From Funneliformis mosseae (Eukaryota > Glomeromycota > Glomeromycetes > Glomerales > Glomeraceae): a stretch of 32,267 bases of DNA. Every line of letters starts with the position of its first letter. Within the stretch, counting starts at the first letter, position 1. Positions 22,356 to 32,267 of the stretch are shown one piece after another. The notes beneath the pieces are model-generated. The model made no database searches and was not told where the DNA came from. It saw nothing but the letters and a program-made list of their open reading frames with translations. The stretch lies in assembly GCA_910592005.1 (NCBI GenBank), contig CAJVPP010000444.1, positions 1-32,267 of the forward strand, written 5' to 3'. A program made the position numbers and the translations under genes.

Positions 22356-22445
22356 ACATGGGAAGATTGCTAGGAAAATCAAATTCTGAATTAGATAGAT
22401 TAAAAATGCAAATAACCTCGGAACCATCAATCTTCCCATTTATGT
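22356..22445. mobile_element. Short inverted-repeat element, family A copy 2
   Basis: The left end ACATGGGAAGATTGCTAGG (22356 on) and the right end, on the minus strand ACATAAATGGGAAGATTG, form arms sharing ATGGGAAGATTG. The left arm continues AAAATCAAATTCTG, closely matching the arm of the element at 844-1005 (GGGTTGATTGTTAGGAAAATC then AGGTTCTG). At 90 bp it is probably an internally deleted relative. No coding content. Confidence 0.5.
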
Positions 22446-22866
22446 AATAATATTGTATAATGTTTGTTTTGGGTAATAGAGATTGAACTGATTAACGAAA
22501 CTAATCTGGGGGTTATTCTTACAATGTAAAATTGAAAATCCAAGAAGAAATCAACCCCCAGATTTTCGGACGTACTAACCCAATTGTCTTAATTGTCTCT
22601 TAATAGTCTTAATAGTAGGGAGTAAATTAAGACCGGATTGTCTGACCGAATCCTCGTCGATCATATGGGGAAGAAACAAAAAAAAAGGCTAGTTTGATGT
22701 GCATATATATTTTTTGGTATGCATGAAAATCACAATATTTACTTGCTTTATTTATTGGGGGAAAAAAATTATATGAAAAAAGAAATGGTAAAAAAAATGA
22801 AAATGAGGAAAAAAAAAAAATTTATCAAATTCGAAATCTTTTCAGCTCATATTATTTTCTCTGAGA
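22446..22866. other. Intergenic 3' flank of the transporter, with hairpin
   Basis: An inverted repeat AATCTGGGGGTT (22503-22514) / AACCCCCAGATT (22553-22564), a perfect 12-bp stem with a 38-base loop, lies in a patch of near-normal base composition at 22490-22670. This may be a further repeat fragment. An A-rich stretch follows up to the transporter stop; the open plus-strand frame at 22719-22910 is Lys-rich low complexity and I do not take it as a gene. Confidence 0.45.
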
Positions 22867-25761
22867 TTAACCGGAATTTGCCGTCTTTTCTGGAGACTCG
22901 ACTACATTAATTTCAGCAGGAGAAGTAGATAAACTTGCTTCTTTCCTTACTTCAGACACTCCATGTTCCAAGTCACCTATTGAAGACGGAGGAATTTGTC
23001 GATTTGTTGAACGTGGGTGTGTTTTACCAAATAGACCGTCCATCTCCTCTAATGATTTTCCTTTTGTTTCTGGATAAAAGATTAACACACTTATTGCCAT
23101 GATTATACCGAAAACTCCAAAGATTATATATGTTCTTATAAAGAAAAAATGGGAAACGTCATAAGGATTAATATATTAGAGATAAAAAAGGAGCGATTAT
23201 AAAAACAGTAGAAATAAATTCTTACCCCCATGTAATCCTATTTTTGTATAGGAAATAAAACATTTTAAATTAATGCAAAAAAAAAAATAAAAATATATAT
23301 ATATATATAAAAGTAATGAATATTTACTTATCCATCATTGTCGGAACAATTTGTCCAATAAGAAAATTAAACAACCAGTTAGAAGCTGTTGTAACAGACA
23401 TTGCTTTACTTCGAATACTGATAAATTTTACAACTTTGTTAATACAAGTTAAAAATAACGCGCGTAAAATTATATGCTATATATCGTTATCTTTTACCGT
23501 AAAGGATAAATTTCAGCAGGGTAAATCCATCCGGTCTACGAATGATAACAATAATATTAATGTAGTCAAAAGTCATCTTAAATTCGCAATATGAAATGAG
23601 TATATTTTAATTATTTAATATATTTACCGGACCCCAAGAATAGGCAAAACTAGCCACGAAAGTGTATATGAAAACAATAACAGCGTAAGAACAAGATATA
23701 TTTCTTACATGTACCGAATTTTTGTTTATGTCAGGATCGTAATATTTATATCCGTCTATTGCTAATATAAGTCCTATAATTAACATTGATATTCCCATAA
23801 ATATGCCCCCAGAAATTCTGAGAAAATATATTAGATCATGTTAATGAAAAAGGAGGACTAAAAAAAAAAAAATTATTCCTTCATTTTTAAAACAATTTTT
23901 AACTTACAGAGTTGGTCGACGTCCCCAACGATCAATCCAAAGTATTGCAGGAATTGTGGCTAACATATTTACAAGACCTATAAATAAATAAATAATTTAA
24001 TTTTACTTGAGGAACACGTTTCACGTCATTAACATATAATATTAAAAATGTAATATGTCACATCCTTACCATTAATTCCTGTAGCGAGAAGACTGGATGA
24101 ATTTTTTTCAAGTCCAGCGCTAAGAAAAATTTGAGGCGCGTAGTACTACAAATTATATTTACAAAGTAAATACGCGTGCGTCCATACAAATTATTGGTAA
24201 TTCTTTTAGTATTGAAATTTTACCATGATAGCATTAATTCCAGTCAATTGTTGAAAAATCTGAATAAAAATTCCCAATATCATTCTTCTACGAATATTCT
24301 CAGGACCTTTTTTCACCAATTCAAAATAATTTTTTGCCGCAAACTCTCGTTCGAATAAAACATTATCTTTGATTTCCAAGTATTCTTCTTGTACAACTGC
24401 CGCATTTTTATCTCCTCCAGCTCGTAATTTTGCTAATACTACTATTGCTTCTTCCTCGCGATCGTGATCCATTAACCAACGTGGTGAAAATGGAAGGAAA
24501 AGCGTCCCGACAGCTATTAAATGAGAAAATATTAATAAGAAAAAAAAATACTTTCAAGAAATATGTACCTAAAGATAATCTTACGAAGTGAAAAAAAAAA
24601 TAATAATGCAAAATCATAATCTACGTACCAAGAATTATTGCCGGAACAACCTGAATCCATAGTGGAATCCTCCATTGTGCAGGTGAATCGATTCGTGCTG
24701 TAAAATAATCGATCCAAAATGAAATTGCAATCCTTAAAAGATAAAATAGAATAGAATAAAAATCGAGAATTCATTCAATTGCAATAAAAAAATATATATA
24801 TGTTTACATATATACATATTATAGTATATATATGCTACTTAATTTACCCTATAGTAATCGACCACTGTTGAAGAGATACCAAACGGCCGCGAATCTCTTT
24901 TGGACTAATTTCAGATTGATACTTTTTTGTATTTTTATGAAGATATTATTGTTATTTATATGCGCGCACGGTCAGAATGATACGCAGCCGAACAATCATT
25001 TTTAATTCAAATTACTTACCAGAGGTACGATCATAGAAAGATCACTAAAAAAAAAAACGTGTCAAAAAAATATAATTTATATAAAATATAATTTACATGC
25101 GTAAATTTCCAATATTAAGATAATCCATGTATCACTTACCCAATTGAAAGACCAGCAATGATCCTTCCAAAGTACAATTGGACAAAAGTTGTAGCAGTTG
25201 CTTGTAAAACACTACCGACTATAAACAAAAGAGATCCGCCGAGAATCGAGAACCTTCTACCGATTTTATCAGCAAAATATCCTGATATGAGTGCGCCTGT
25301 TAAATGAAAAAATCGGAGGTTCATAAAAATTCGTTGGTTTACTGCGCCTCACGCGTTATAATTTACTATACCAAAAAAACATCCTGCTAAAAGTGATGAT
25401 ACGATTGTTCCTTCTTTTACAGGGCCAGTAGGGAATTCATCGCGAAAATGTTTCATCGTGAGAATTCCAGATATGACTCCTAATTAACGTGAAATTAAAA
25501 TAAAATTATGATCGTCGAATTCATATTTTCATGACAATATAATTTGACAAAAAAAGAATAAAAAATAAAAAAAGGGAATTCACATACCGATATCATATCC
25601 AAAAAGTAACCCCCCTACATCAAAATTGAAAAAAAAAAAATTGATATTTTTAACTTTTTAATGAGGGGAAAAAAAAAAAAAGAAAAAAAAGAAATTATCA
25701 ATCCATTACCAATAGCAGACAGTGCTGCACATAAATATACATAAACTTTACTTCCGCTCAT
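22867..25761 (-). CDS. MFS sugar porter (hexose/monosaccharide transporter)
   Basis: Plasma-membrane sugar transporter of the major facilitator superfamily, 12 predicted helices. Minus-strand exons: 25761-25710, 25614-25588, 25479-25372, 25296-25140, 25044-25020, 24921-24848, 24732-24629, 24513-24224, 24145-24070, 23977-23908, 23817-23628, 23535-23498, 23417-23328, 23237-23226 and 23134-22867, totalling 527 codons with unbroken frame. Sugar-porter motifs are all intact: GGLLFGYDIGVISGI, ADKIGRR, VPLYQSEISPKEIRGR, QQLTGINAIMYYAP, DRWGRRP, SWGPTGWIYPAEIYPLR and PETKGKSLEEMDGLFG. Length and motifs fit fungal hexose transporters (about 520-560 residues). Substrate and direction cannot be read. 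The 5' end may extend: an exon at 26262-26156 joins in frame (separate entry), giving 563 residues. Exons of 27, 25 and 12 nt are unusually small. The gene is divergent from the CACUL1-like gene. Confidence 0.95.
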
Positions 25762-26155
25762 TTTTCTATTATAAAAAATCTTTAGTACAATTAATTTTTA
25801 ATTTCACATATTTAGGTTAAATTTTTATGGGGAAATTGATAAAATTTATTTTAAAAATAAAATTTAAAGTTGAAAGAGGCATGGTCGTATTTAATTTATT
25901 TATATCTTATGGTAAATATCAAGTATAAACACGTTTTATCAATAAAAACAAATAAAAATGAAAAGATATAGGGATATAATATTGAGAAATAAAATAAGAC
26001 GAATTAAAAAAGACAAAAACTTACGTTAAAAACTCATCAAAAGAAAATAAAGGCAAAAAAAAAAAAATCGCGAAGGATTTTATCAGAATTTTTTTTTTTT
26101 CAAGAAAAAAAAAATTAAGGAGAAAAGAAATAAACGGAGTTACACATATATATAC

Positions 26156-26262
26156 TTATTTCCTTGATTTGCCTTCCTGGGATCAAACGATTGATTCCCG
26201 AGACTTTTAGCTTCATTGGTATCTAATTTTCCGCGTTTACCATCTTCCGTTAAAAAATGCAT
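26156..26262 (-). CDS. Candidate first exon of the sugar porter
   Basis: A minus-strand stretch starts with ATG at 26262 and reads MHFLTEDGKRGKLDTNEA, ending at a GT donor after 35 codons plus two bases. Splicing to the AG at 25767-25766, just before the exon containing MSGSKVYVYL, continues in the same frame (…GNKKMSGSK…). It would give the transporter a hydrophilic N-terminus, as many fungal hexose transporters have. The intron would be 390 bp, longer than the other introns of this gene. The alternative is that 26262-26156 is untranslated or not transcribed and translation begins at 25761. Confidence 0.55.
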
Positions 26263-26853
26263 CGACTAGTTTTTTAAATTTTGTTAAACATTGTCAATCA
26301 ATTATAAACAATACGAATTTCTTACTATCAAATTCAAATTGGAAATGTTGAACACGCGAAAAATAATTGCCGAATTAGACATAGTCTTTACTTATCCAAA
26401 CCATGGTATATATTAAAAGCGTTAGAATTTGTGAAGTATTTAAAACCATGTACCAAATTTACTAAAATTATATTTTTTTCGAATAAAAAATTTTTGTACA
26501 TATGATAATCACAATTAAATTTGGTTAATTTCATCTTTATTAAACATAAAACATAAACATTGTAACATTTTCTTTTTTTTACAATCACAAATTAATATAC
26601 TATCATCTTTATTAAACATAAATCATAAACATTCTTTTTTTTTTTACAAGAAAACAGATTTTGTCCCGCAGCAAATCAAACACGTGAAATTCGATTATGT
26701 AATATCACGTGCTTTAATTACAAGTTAATTAGTTTTTTGGGTTTGCGCGTTGCATTCTCAATATAGATTTTTTTTTCCTTTATAAAGGTTTTCGATGGAA
26801 CTTTTATTGAACAAAGGTGAACACAAAGAACTTCCTCTATTTCAACCTTCAGC
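26263..26853. promoter_or_regulatory. Divergent promoter region, transporter / CACUL1-like, with paired CACGTG
   Basis: About 590 bp between outward-pointing genes. Two CACGTG palindromes, at 26681-26686 and 26706-26711, lie 25 bp apart, start to start. CACGTG is the E-box/G-box core bound by bHLH and some bZIP factors such as yeast Pho4 or Cbf1 (family knowledge); binding here is inferred. A TTTATAAAGG TATA-like element is at about 26780-26790, some 65 bp before the plus-strand ATG. A roughly 50-bp duplicated segment beginning TCATCTTTATTAAACATAA occurs at 26531 and 26603. Confidence 0.5.
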
Positions 26854-27900
26854 ATGAATCCTGGTGTGAATTGAAACTTTGTGTTTTGTAAATTTTCTAA
26901 ACCTTAAGAGATAATTGTTTTAACACGTCAAAAACCATTAGTTCCAATTACAGAATTTACGTACGAGTCCACATATTGGCCTCAAATTTCAGACTTTGTT
27001 CGTCATGCGTTACGAGTCGATCTTCAGGCCGAACGACCGTTGCATACATACTCACATGAAGAACTTTACAGGTTCCTAAAAAAATAAACATTTTTTTTTT
27101 TTATGTGATCTTTATCTCAATTATTTTATTAATAGGAGTATATATTGGATGTGTTGGCAAGGATTCCATAAAAGACTTTTTTCAGATTTGATCTCGACTA
27201 TTGAAGAAACTCTTCATTTACTTGGTAATCAATTAAATAATATACAAGAGTTGGATATTTGGTTTCCTAGTTTTGCAAAAATATCCATTAATCACGCCAA
27301 AGCCACAGAGATCCTAGGCAGTGTATTTGCTTATTTGGTACGTTATAATATATTAAGTGTATATATGTGTGTGTATCTCTTGAAAGTGGTATTGTTTCTT
27401 ATACATATCTTTCCTCATTAGGATAAAACCTATATTCAATGCACGCTTCATCAAAATCTGCGAGATGTGTTAATTTCTTACTTTCAAGAAATAATTACGG
27501 AGAAATCGGAGATGCGCATCATTTATGTTTTTAGTATGATTTTGGAGAACCCTACCATTGATTTAAATCTCGTCGTAGAGGCTGTCAAAGCGTTATACAA
27601 GATCAAACCTGGTAATTAATTGAAGGGAGTTAAAAATATTTAATGAATAATTTGTTTAATGATTTACTGAAATTTTTAGATAATATATATTTGAATCCAA
27701 CTTTGTTTCACAATTTTATTGAGGATATGAAATTACCATCCAACTTGCAGGATCTACAAATACGTTATACAACATTGGAAACTAAATATCAATTAGAAAA
27801 ATTAAAAATGGAAGGTTGGGAGCCGGGATTTTCCAAATTGAAGAGATCATTATCAAACGACGATGTCGAGGAAACTTCAGGAAAACGCGTTCAACACTAG
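26854..27900 (+). CDS. CACUL1 / cullin N-terminal-like domain protein
   Basis: Five exons (26854-26863, 26954-27071, 27136-27337, 27422-27611, 27680-27900) give 246 residues with continuous frame. The N-terminal helical sequence YWPQISDFVRHALRV is followed by YSHEELYRSIYWMCWQGFHK and RLFSDLISTIEETL. This resembles the first cullin repeat, and more closely the CDK2-associated cullin-domain protein (CACUL1/CAC1) pattern, which has an ELYR-x-IY-x-C-x(5)-LY-x-DLI arrangement. Two further helical blocks follow (CTLHQNLRDVLISYFQEI and VVEAVKALYKIKP), then a basic tail with KLKRSLSNDD. The cullin C-terminal RING-binding domain is absent, as expected for CACUL1-type proteins. The first exon codes only MNP plus one base; its donor (GTGTGA) and the second donor (GTTCCT) are non-canonical beyond GT, so the start is the weakest part. 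Assignment is by pattern memory and moderate. Confidence 0.72.
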
Positions 27901-28609
27901 GAGCTAACGAGTACTTTTCGTATAACAGAAAGATAAGATTACATTTCATAAGTACGTTATCCATTAATATTTAAATCAATATATTACAATCAATATAGCA
28001 AATTCATTGTAAAATAATAATGATGATAATATAATTTTGTGTGAAAAAAAAAAAGTATTTTGGTCATTTGCTCTTTAATATTATTATTTCGAATAATGTT
28101 TTTGTTTTGGTTTTTTTTTTTTTTTTTTTTTTTTTTGTTGGTTTTTTTTTGTTTTTTTTTGTTTTTTGCGAATGTGAGAAAAAAAGAAAAAAAAAAAAAA
28201 AAAAGATTATAACATAAGTAACAAAGTTGACCAATTAAAGAACAAAATCTAAGGCCAAAGGTATATATATATATTTTTCCTTCTCCATAAAAAGACTAAT
28301 ATTAACATCCGCTAATTATAATAACAAGAAACAAGAAAAATTATCTAATATATATATATGTAAATATGTAAAGGATGTTTCAGAGATGATTGATGTTGTA
28401 TTGAATAATATGAACACCAACATGCGCGCACCAGATGTTATAGATTTATATGTATATTATGAATTAATATAAACGGTACGACACCTCTGATATATAGTTT
28501 ATAAAGCACAGCACATTGATATACAAGTAAATACGTGTTGTATGAAATGCTGTAGTGGTGATATTAGGAAGGAGGTATTTAATTTTATTCTAGAACTCGG
28601 AAAAGAATT
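27901..28609. other. Convergent 3' intergenic region with T-runs
   Basis: Between the stop of the CACUL1-like gene and the proposed stop of the coiled-coil gene. It holds T-runs broken by single Gs at 28109-28166, an A-run at about 28186-28203 and short AT repeats. No gene is supported. Confidence 0.55.
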
Positions 28610-29622
28610 TCACACACGATTAACCACAATGGAACCATGCGAAACAACTCGAACCAAGAGAAAAGATAATAAAGCAGCGCACAATACATATATCCTGTAT
28701 ATATTGTCCTAAGTTGAATTAGAGAAGAGAAGGATAAGATCATTAATCAATTCAAATTTTAAAGAACAAATAATTTCATTTTTTAAAAGAAAAATTCATA
28801 AAAACTCACTTTGAATGCAGAAGGAGCAGCAGCAATTTGTAAATTATTTGGTACGGGTTGTTGTATATCTACTGGTTGGTTCTCATATTCTTCGAGGAAT
28901 TTTATTAATGTTCTCTCAATTGACCTTAGATCCCTCACCTCTTTTTCCTTTCGAAGGATCTCTTCATCCTGTTCATAAAGAATACGTTGTACTTTTTTTT
29001 TTAAAAAAAAAATGATCGAGATTTAAAGAATGATTTTAGTAAATGATATAAAAATGATGATATTAATAACTAAAACATTGAATATGAAATAAATTTCGAT
29101 TAAATACATTCTCTGGATTTGGCTTGAATTATTTGACATTTCAATTCGTACATGATGGCTTCTTTTTTCAAAGCTCTTATTTCATCTCTTTCCTGAAGAG
29201 ATCCCTATGAAAAGTGTGACAACAAGAATATTAGCCCCAAAACACATAGCCGTAATACATTAAAATAGTTTTAACAAAAAGATTCGTGTAATAAGGAAAC
29301 TTACTTTATGTTTTCGTTCCTTTGTGGTAGCACGCTGGGTCAAGTTTAACCTGGTTCTACGTTTAGTTCGCTTACGTATTTGATTCGAAATCATTGGGTT
29401 ATTATTATTAAAGATGGACTTTTTCTTTGGCTCAAAGTTTATATTACTGAAAGGGACGTCACTTCGTATGTAAGAATAAGAAACACCTCTAAAACCGCTG
29501 ATGCCACCTTCTAAACCACCGCAGCCACCACCATAACTATATTGCCCTCCTTTAGTAGAAGTCAGACGAGCAGTCGAATGACCATAAACAAGGGGATTCA
29601 TTCCGTCTTGACGAGGAGCCAT
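28610..29622 (-). CDS. Unrecognised coiled-coil protein with putative C-terminal membrane segment
   Basis: Four exons on the minus strand (29622-29305, 29204-29108, 28991-28810, 28708-28610) sum to 232 codons. I do not recognise the family. Residues 1-60 are Gly/Ser/Tyr-rich with a GGGCGGLEGG stretch; 65-106 form a strongly basic patch (QIRKRTKRRTR, TKERKHK); 107-180 are a long charged heptad-like coiled coil (LQERDEIRALKKEA to RSIERTLIKFLEEYE). The coiled-coil exon junctions are secure because the frame and helical pattern continue. The last exon reads IYVLCAALLSFLLVRVVSHG, a hydrophobic stretch 8-10 residues from the C-terminus, as in tail-anchored proteins. That exon rests only on an AG acceptor at 28710-28709 and an open frame. 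If it is wrong, translation reads on from exon 3 and stops soon after KVSFYEFFF. Confidence 0.65.
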
Positions 29623-31419
29623 TATAGTAAAGAAAGTATATATACTATTTTAGACGGATAAAAACAAAAAAAAAAAATAAATTTGAAGAGGAAAAAAAAA
29701 AAAATTTTATGTATTAAAAAAATTTTTTTTTTTCTTGAAAATTAAAAGAATGCTTGAATCATATAAAGATGAAAAATATAAATTTTTTTAATCTATATGA
29801 AAGTCGTTCACAAGTCGGTAGATGGGATATTTATTTTTAAATGGCGGGAAATTATTTATAATAATGATAATATGGGTGGTTTTTATAATAAAGAAGTTCA
29901 AATTTTTATTTTTTTTTTTTTTTCGTGGGACTTTTGAGTTCCACGAAAAAAAAAAGAAGGGCAAGTATTTATTAAGGAAACGCGTTGGTTAGGACAGGTT
30001 ATATGAGTAAATTTATAAAAAAAAAAAAAAATCGTAAAAAAAATCATCATGTGATCCCCATTGTTTTTTATAAGATATATGTGATAGTTCCGCCAGATTA
30101 CCTAATCGGTAATGTACATTTGTGGCTATCTCTTTAAAGAGTTAGAACCACTTTTCATTTATCGAATGAGTAAAAACATTCTGAACTACTATTAGTAGAT
30201 AATACTTTGACCATACAAATCAACCCCCTCCCCAATATCACTCTTATCCTACTGCTTTTCTTTTCCATCTTTAAACAATAAAAAATGGTTTCTATTTGTC
30301 ATTTGTATTATTCCCTGCGACATTCCCCCCCCCCCCCTTTAACTTGTTAGAGGTTTATTTATTTCAAAATTGTACTAAATCAAGTTTGGATTAAATGTCT
30401 AAGCAACCTGTGTTACGAATATGAAAGCTTTGGGGGGGGTGTATGATATAAATAAAATAAACAAATGAATGAAGGAAAAAAAAAAAGATTACGATATTTG
30501 GCATATTCTACCGGAGGTGCGATGTTTTAATAAAAAAAAAAAAATTTTTTGATTTGATTGATTGTGCTATGTTGGCTTTTTGTATTTTTCGTGTATCAAT
30601 CAAATTTTTTTTTTTTTTTTAATGGACAAAGAAAAAAAAGAATTAAAGTTAGATTTATTTTGATCTGTGTAAGAGAAATTTTTTCGAAAAAGTGAATAAA
30701 TGATGTGTTTGTATTCTAAACTTGTGTGGAATGATGTCTAATATCTAATTGTGAATGATGTTGTAATTGTCGTGTAATAATTATAAGTATTTGTGTTACA
30801 GTGTAAAAAATTCGATTATATAGAACGAGTTCATAATACGGAAAAAATCACCGCTGGCATCTTTTCAGAACGGTATTGGATTTCAAGAATTTTCAGGAAT
30901 TTTTAGAATGTCATTGTTTTCACTTTAATATTTTTTTGTATTATACTTATATATATATTATATATTATATTAACCCCCCTCATTATAATACTAACAAATT
31001 AAGAATTCATAAATAAATAAATAAATAATACCAAGAAACGATAAATATTATCCATTAGGTAATGATAATGAACATTCGCTTGCGGTAATGAAATTATTGT
31101 AAATCAAGATATCTTTAAAATTTATTGTGTAAGAAAAAAAGGGAGATTCTATTTTGATATTTAAAATAAATTTTAGGTTAATGTAACATGTAAATCTTTA
31201 GTTAATTTATTATTTGTACTAATCAAAGCGTCGTCGTATTGTTTCCAGTCGTCACACAATCGTGACGATTAAGACAGAATTTAATGTTACGTCCGTGACA
31301 TAATTTCCTTAATTGCGGTTTATTGATTTATTTGGGATTATCGTCTAGCATAAGCGAATTACAGTTGCATCCCATTACTTTCTTTATAAAGCTGGCCGAA
31401 GGAAAAAAAAAAAAAATCT
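29623..31419. other. Intergenic with homopolymers and hairpins
   Basis: About 1.8 kb without recognisable coding sequence. Notable are a hairpin with T-run/CGTGG and CCACG/A-run arms at 29914-29955, a C13 run at 30325-30337, a G8 run at 30432-30439, and many A- or T-runs. The left part should hold the promoter of the coiled-coil gene; the right part is the 3' flank of the kinase gene. Confidence 0.5.
29914..29955. repeat. Hairpin, T-run CGTGG / CCACG A-run
   Basis: A run of Ts followed by CGTGG (to 29928) pairs with CCACG and a run of As (29941-29955) over a 12-base loop, a stem of about 15 bp. It lies about 290 bp upstream of the coiled-coil gene. In a eukaryote it is not a terminator in the bacterial sense; a small element end or chance are the alternatives. 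Confidence 0.5.
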
Positions 31420-32267
31420 TCAATTTACTAAGCCACATAACCTCTGCATGATAGAGACGACACTTGTTCGATAACCTCCCCCAAACAAGTAGTAATGATT
31501 CAAATAATGGTAAAGTTTATACAACTCTGATTATATTAAAATAATGAATATAAATGAAATAATGTATTTATTTATATCAATAATAAATCATACCTTGTCT
31601 TTGTTCGAAGTAAGGTTCCTGACGCGGATGATGTTTGTGATACTCTTGAAAGAAAGCTTTTTAAACAAATCAAAAAAATTTTAATTCTTTAAAACAATAC
31701 TTTAAAGATGAAAATAATGCACACACATTATACATGTACATATATACATAATATAGATTACAATACCTCTTCCAGGACTTCCAAACATAGTTAGAATGCT
31801 TAATTCATATTCGTTATGACCGTAACAAGACGAAGGATCATAAACGATGGGTTCATTGGCATCTGAATCAACGCTCCAATTTCCGCTCCATAAATCTCCA
31901 TGAACTAATACAGGTTTCACTTCAATATCTTTCATTAAATGATCAACAACCTTGTCAATAACAAACTCGACAAGCCTGCGTAATTCATCATCTCCTGGAT
32001 TATTTTGTAAACACTTTTCCAATATATGTCTTAGTCTTCGTACTTTGTAGAATTCTGCCCAGGTATCTTCCCATGTATTATCTTGTTCTGTGGAGCCACA
32101 CGTTGTCATCACTGAAAATCCGAATTTGCCATTTGGTGACTCCTTAGAATGCAATTCAGATAATTTTTGAGCAAACAATTTTTGCATAGATGATAAATTT
32201 GCTGTCGAAAGTCGTTTATATGTCGTAGCGATAAATGCACCTCCATTAGGAAATGTTCCAAGGCATA
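31420..32267 (-). CDS. Fructosamine/ketosamine-3-kinase, 3' part (cut by window edge)
   Basis: Kinase of the FN3K family, which phosphorylates sugar adducts on protein lysines so that they fall off (protein deglycation). Three exons are visible on the minus strand: from the window edge 32267 to 31767, 31656-31594 and 31526-31420. The fragment starts in the hinge region (CLGTFPNGGAFIATTY). The catalytic loop VHGDLWSGNW is intact with its Asp, followed by IVYDPSSCYGHNEYELS with the metal-binding Asp, then MFGSPGRAFFQEYHKHHP, EQRQELYKLYHYLNHY and LFGGGYRTSVVSIM to the stop at 31422-31420. These segments are diagnostic of the family. The N-lobe, including the ATP-binding P-loop and its redox-sensitive Cys in some members, lies beyond the right edge. 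About 225 residues are seen of a usual ~290-330. Confidence 0.93.

Noticed and set aside
24532..24774. Separate small minus-strand proteins inside the transporter locus
   Set aside because: They are transporter exons read in other frames or through introns.

Overview
The window looks like nuclear DNA of an AT-rich, intron-rich fungus. The mix of short GT-AG introns, a fungal-type MFS sugar porter, a fungal WBP2/UPF0664-like GRAM protein, a Lunapark ER protein and decayed PIF1-like helicase and piggyBac relics fits an early-diverging fungus, most probably an arbuscular mycorrhizal fungus of the Rhizophagus type. That assignment is inference from composition and gene content; no marker gene proves it.

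Layout. Positions 1-7000 are a mobile-element graveyard in very AT-rich DNA: a 58-bp tandem repeat with a Tc1/mariner-like terminal sequence (1-188), an inverted-repeat MITE-like element (844-1005), a broken PIF1-like helicase (minus, 3250-3955) and a broken piggyBac transposase (plus, 5433-6780). From 7.8 to 19.1 kb is a gene-dense block: eIF5A (minus) divergent from a short-chain dehydrogenase (plus), then a PH-domain protein (plus) convergent with a WBP2-like GRAM protein (minus), which is divergent from Lunapark (plus). Positions 19.8-22.4 kb are an extremely AT-rich desert holding one clear MITE and a second member of the 844-1005 family. From 22.9 to 32.3 kb lie a 15- or 16-exon sugar transporter (minus) divergent from a CACUL1/cullin-like protein (plus), an unrecognised coiled-coil protein with a putative C-terminal membrane segment (minus), and the 3' part of a fructosamine/ketosamine-3-kinase gene (minus) that runs off the right edge.

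Exon structures were derived by hand from conserved protein sequence, GT/AG borders and reading-frame continuity. Six complete multi-exon models (SDR, PH, WBP2-like, transporter, CACUL1-like, coiled-coil) sum to whole numbers of codons with an intact frame. The eIF5A gene is resolved except for its last few codons. The genes are housekeeping, trafficking and metabolic functions and do not form an obvious pathway or cluster. I see no new biological system. The best leads are the orphan coiled-coil gene, the transporter micro-exons and possible extra 5' exon, the intronless Lunapark gene followed by a 33-A tract, and the MITE families.
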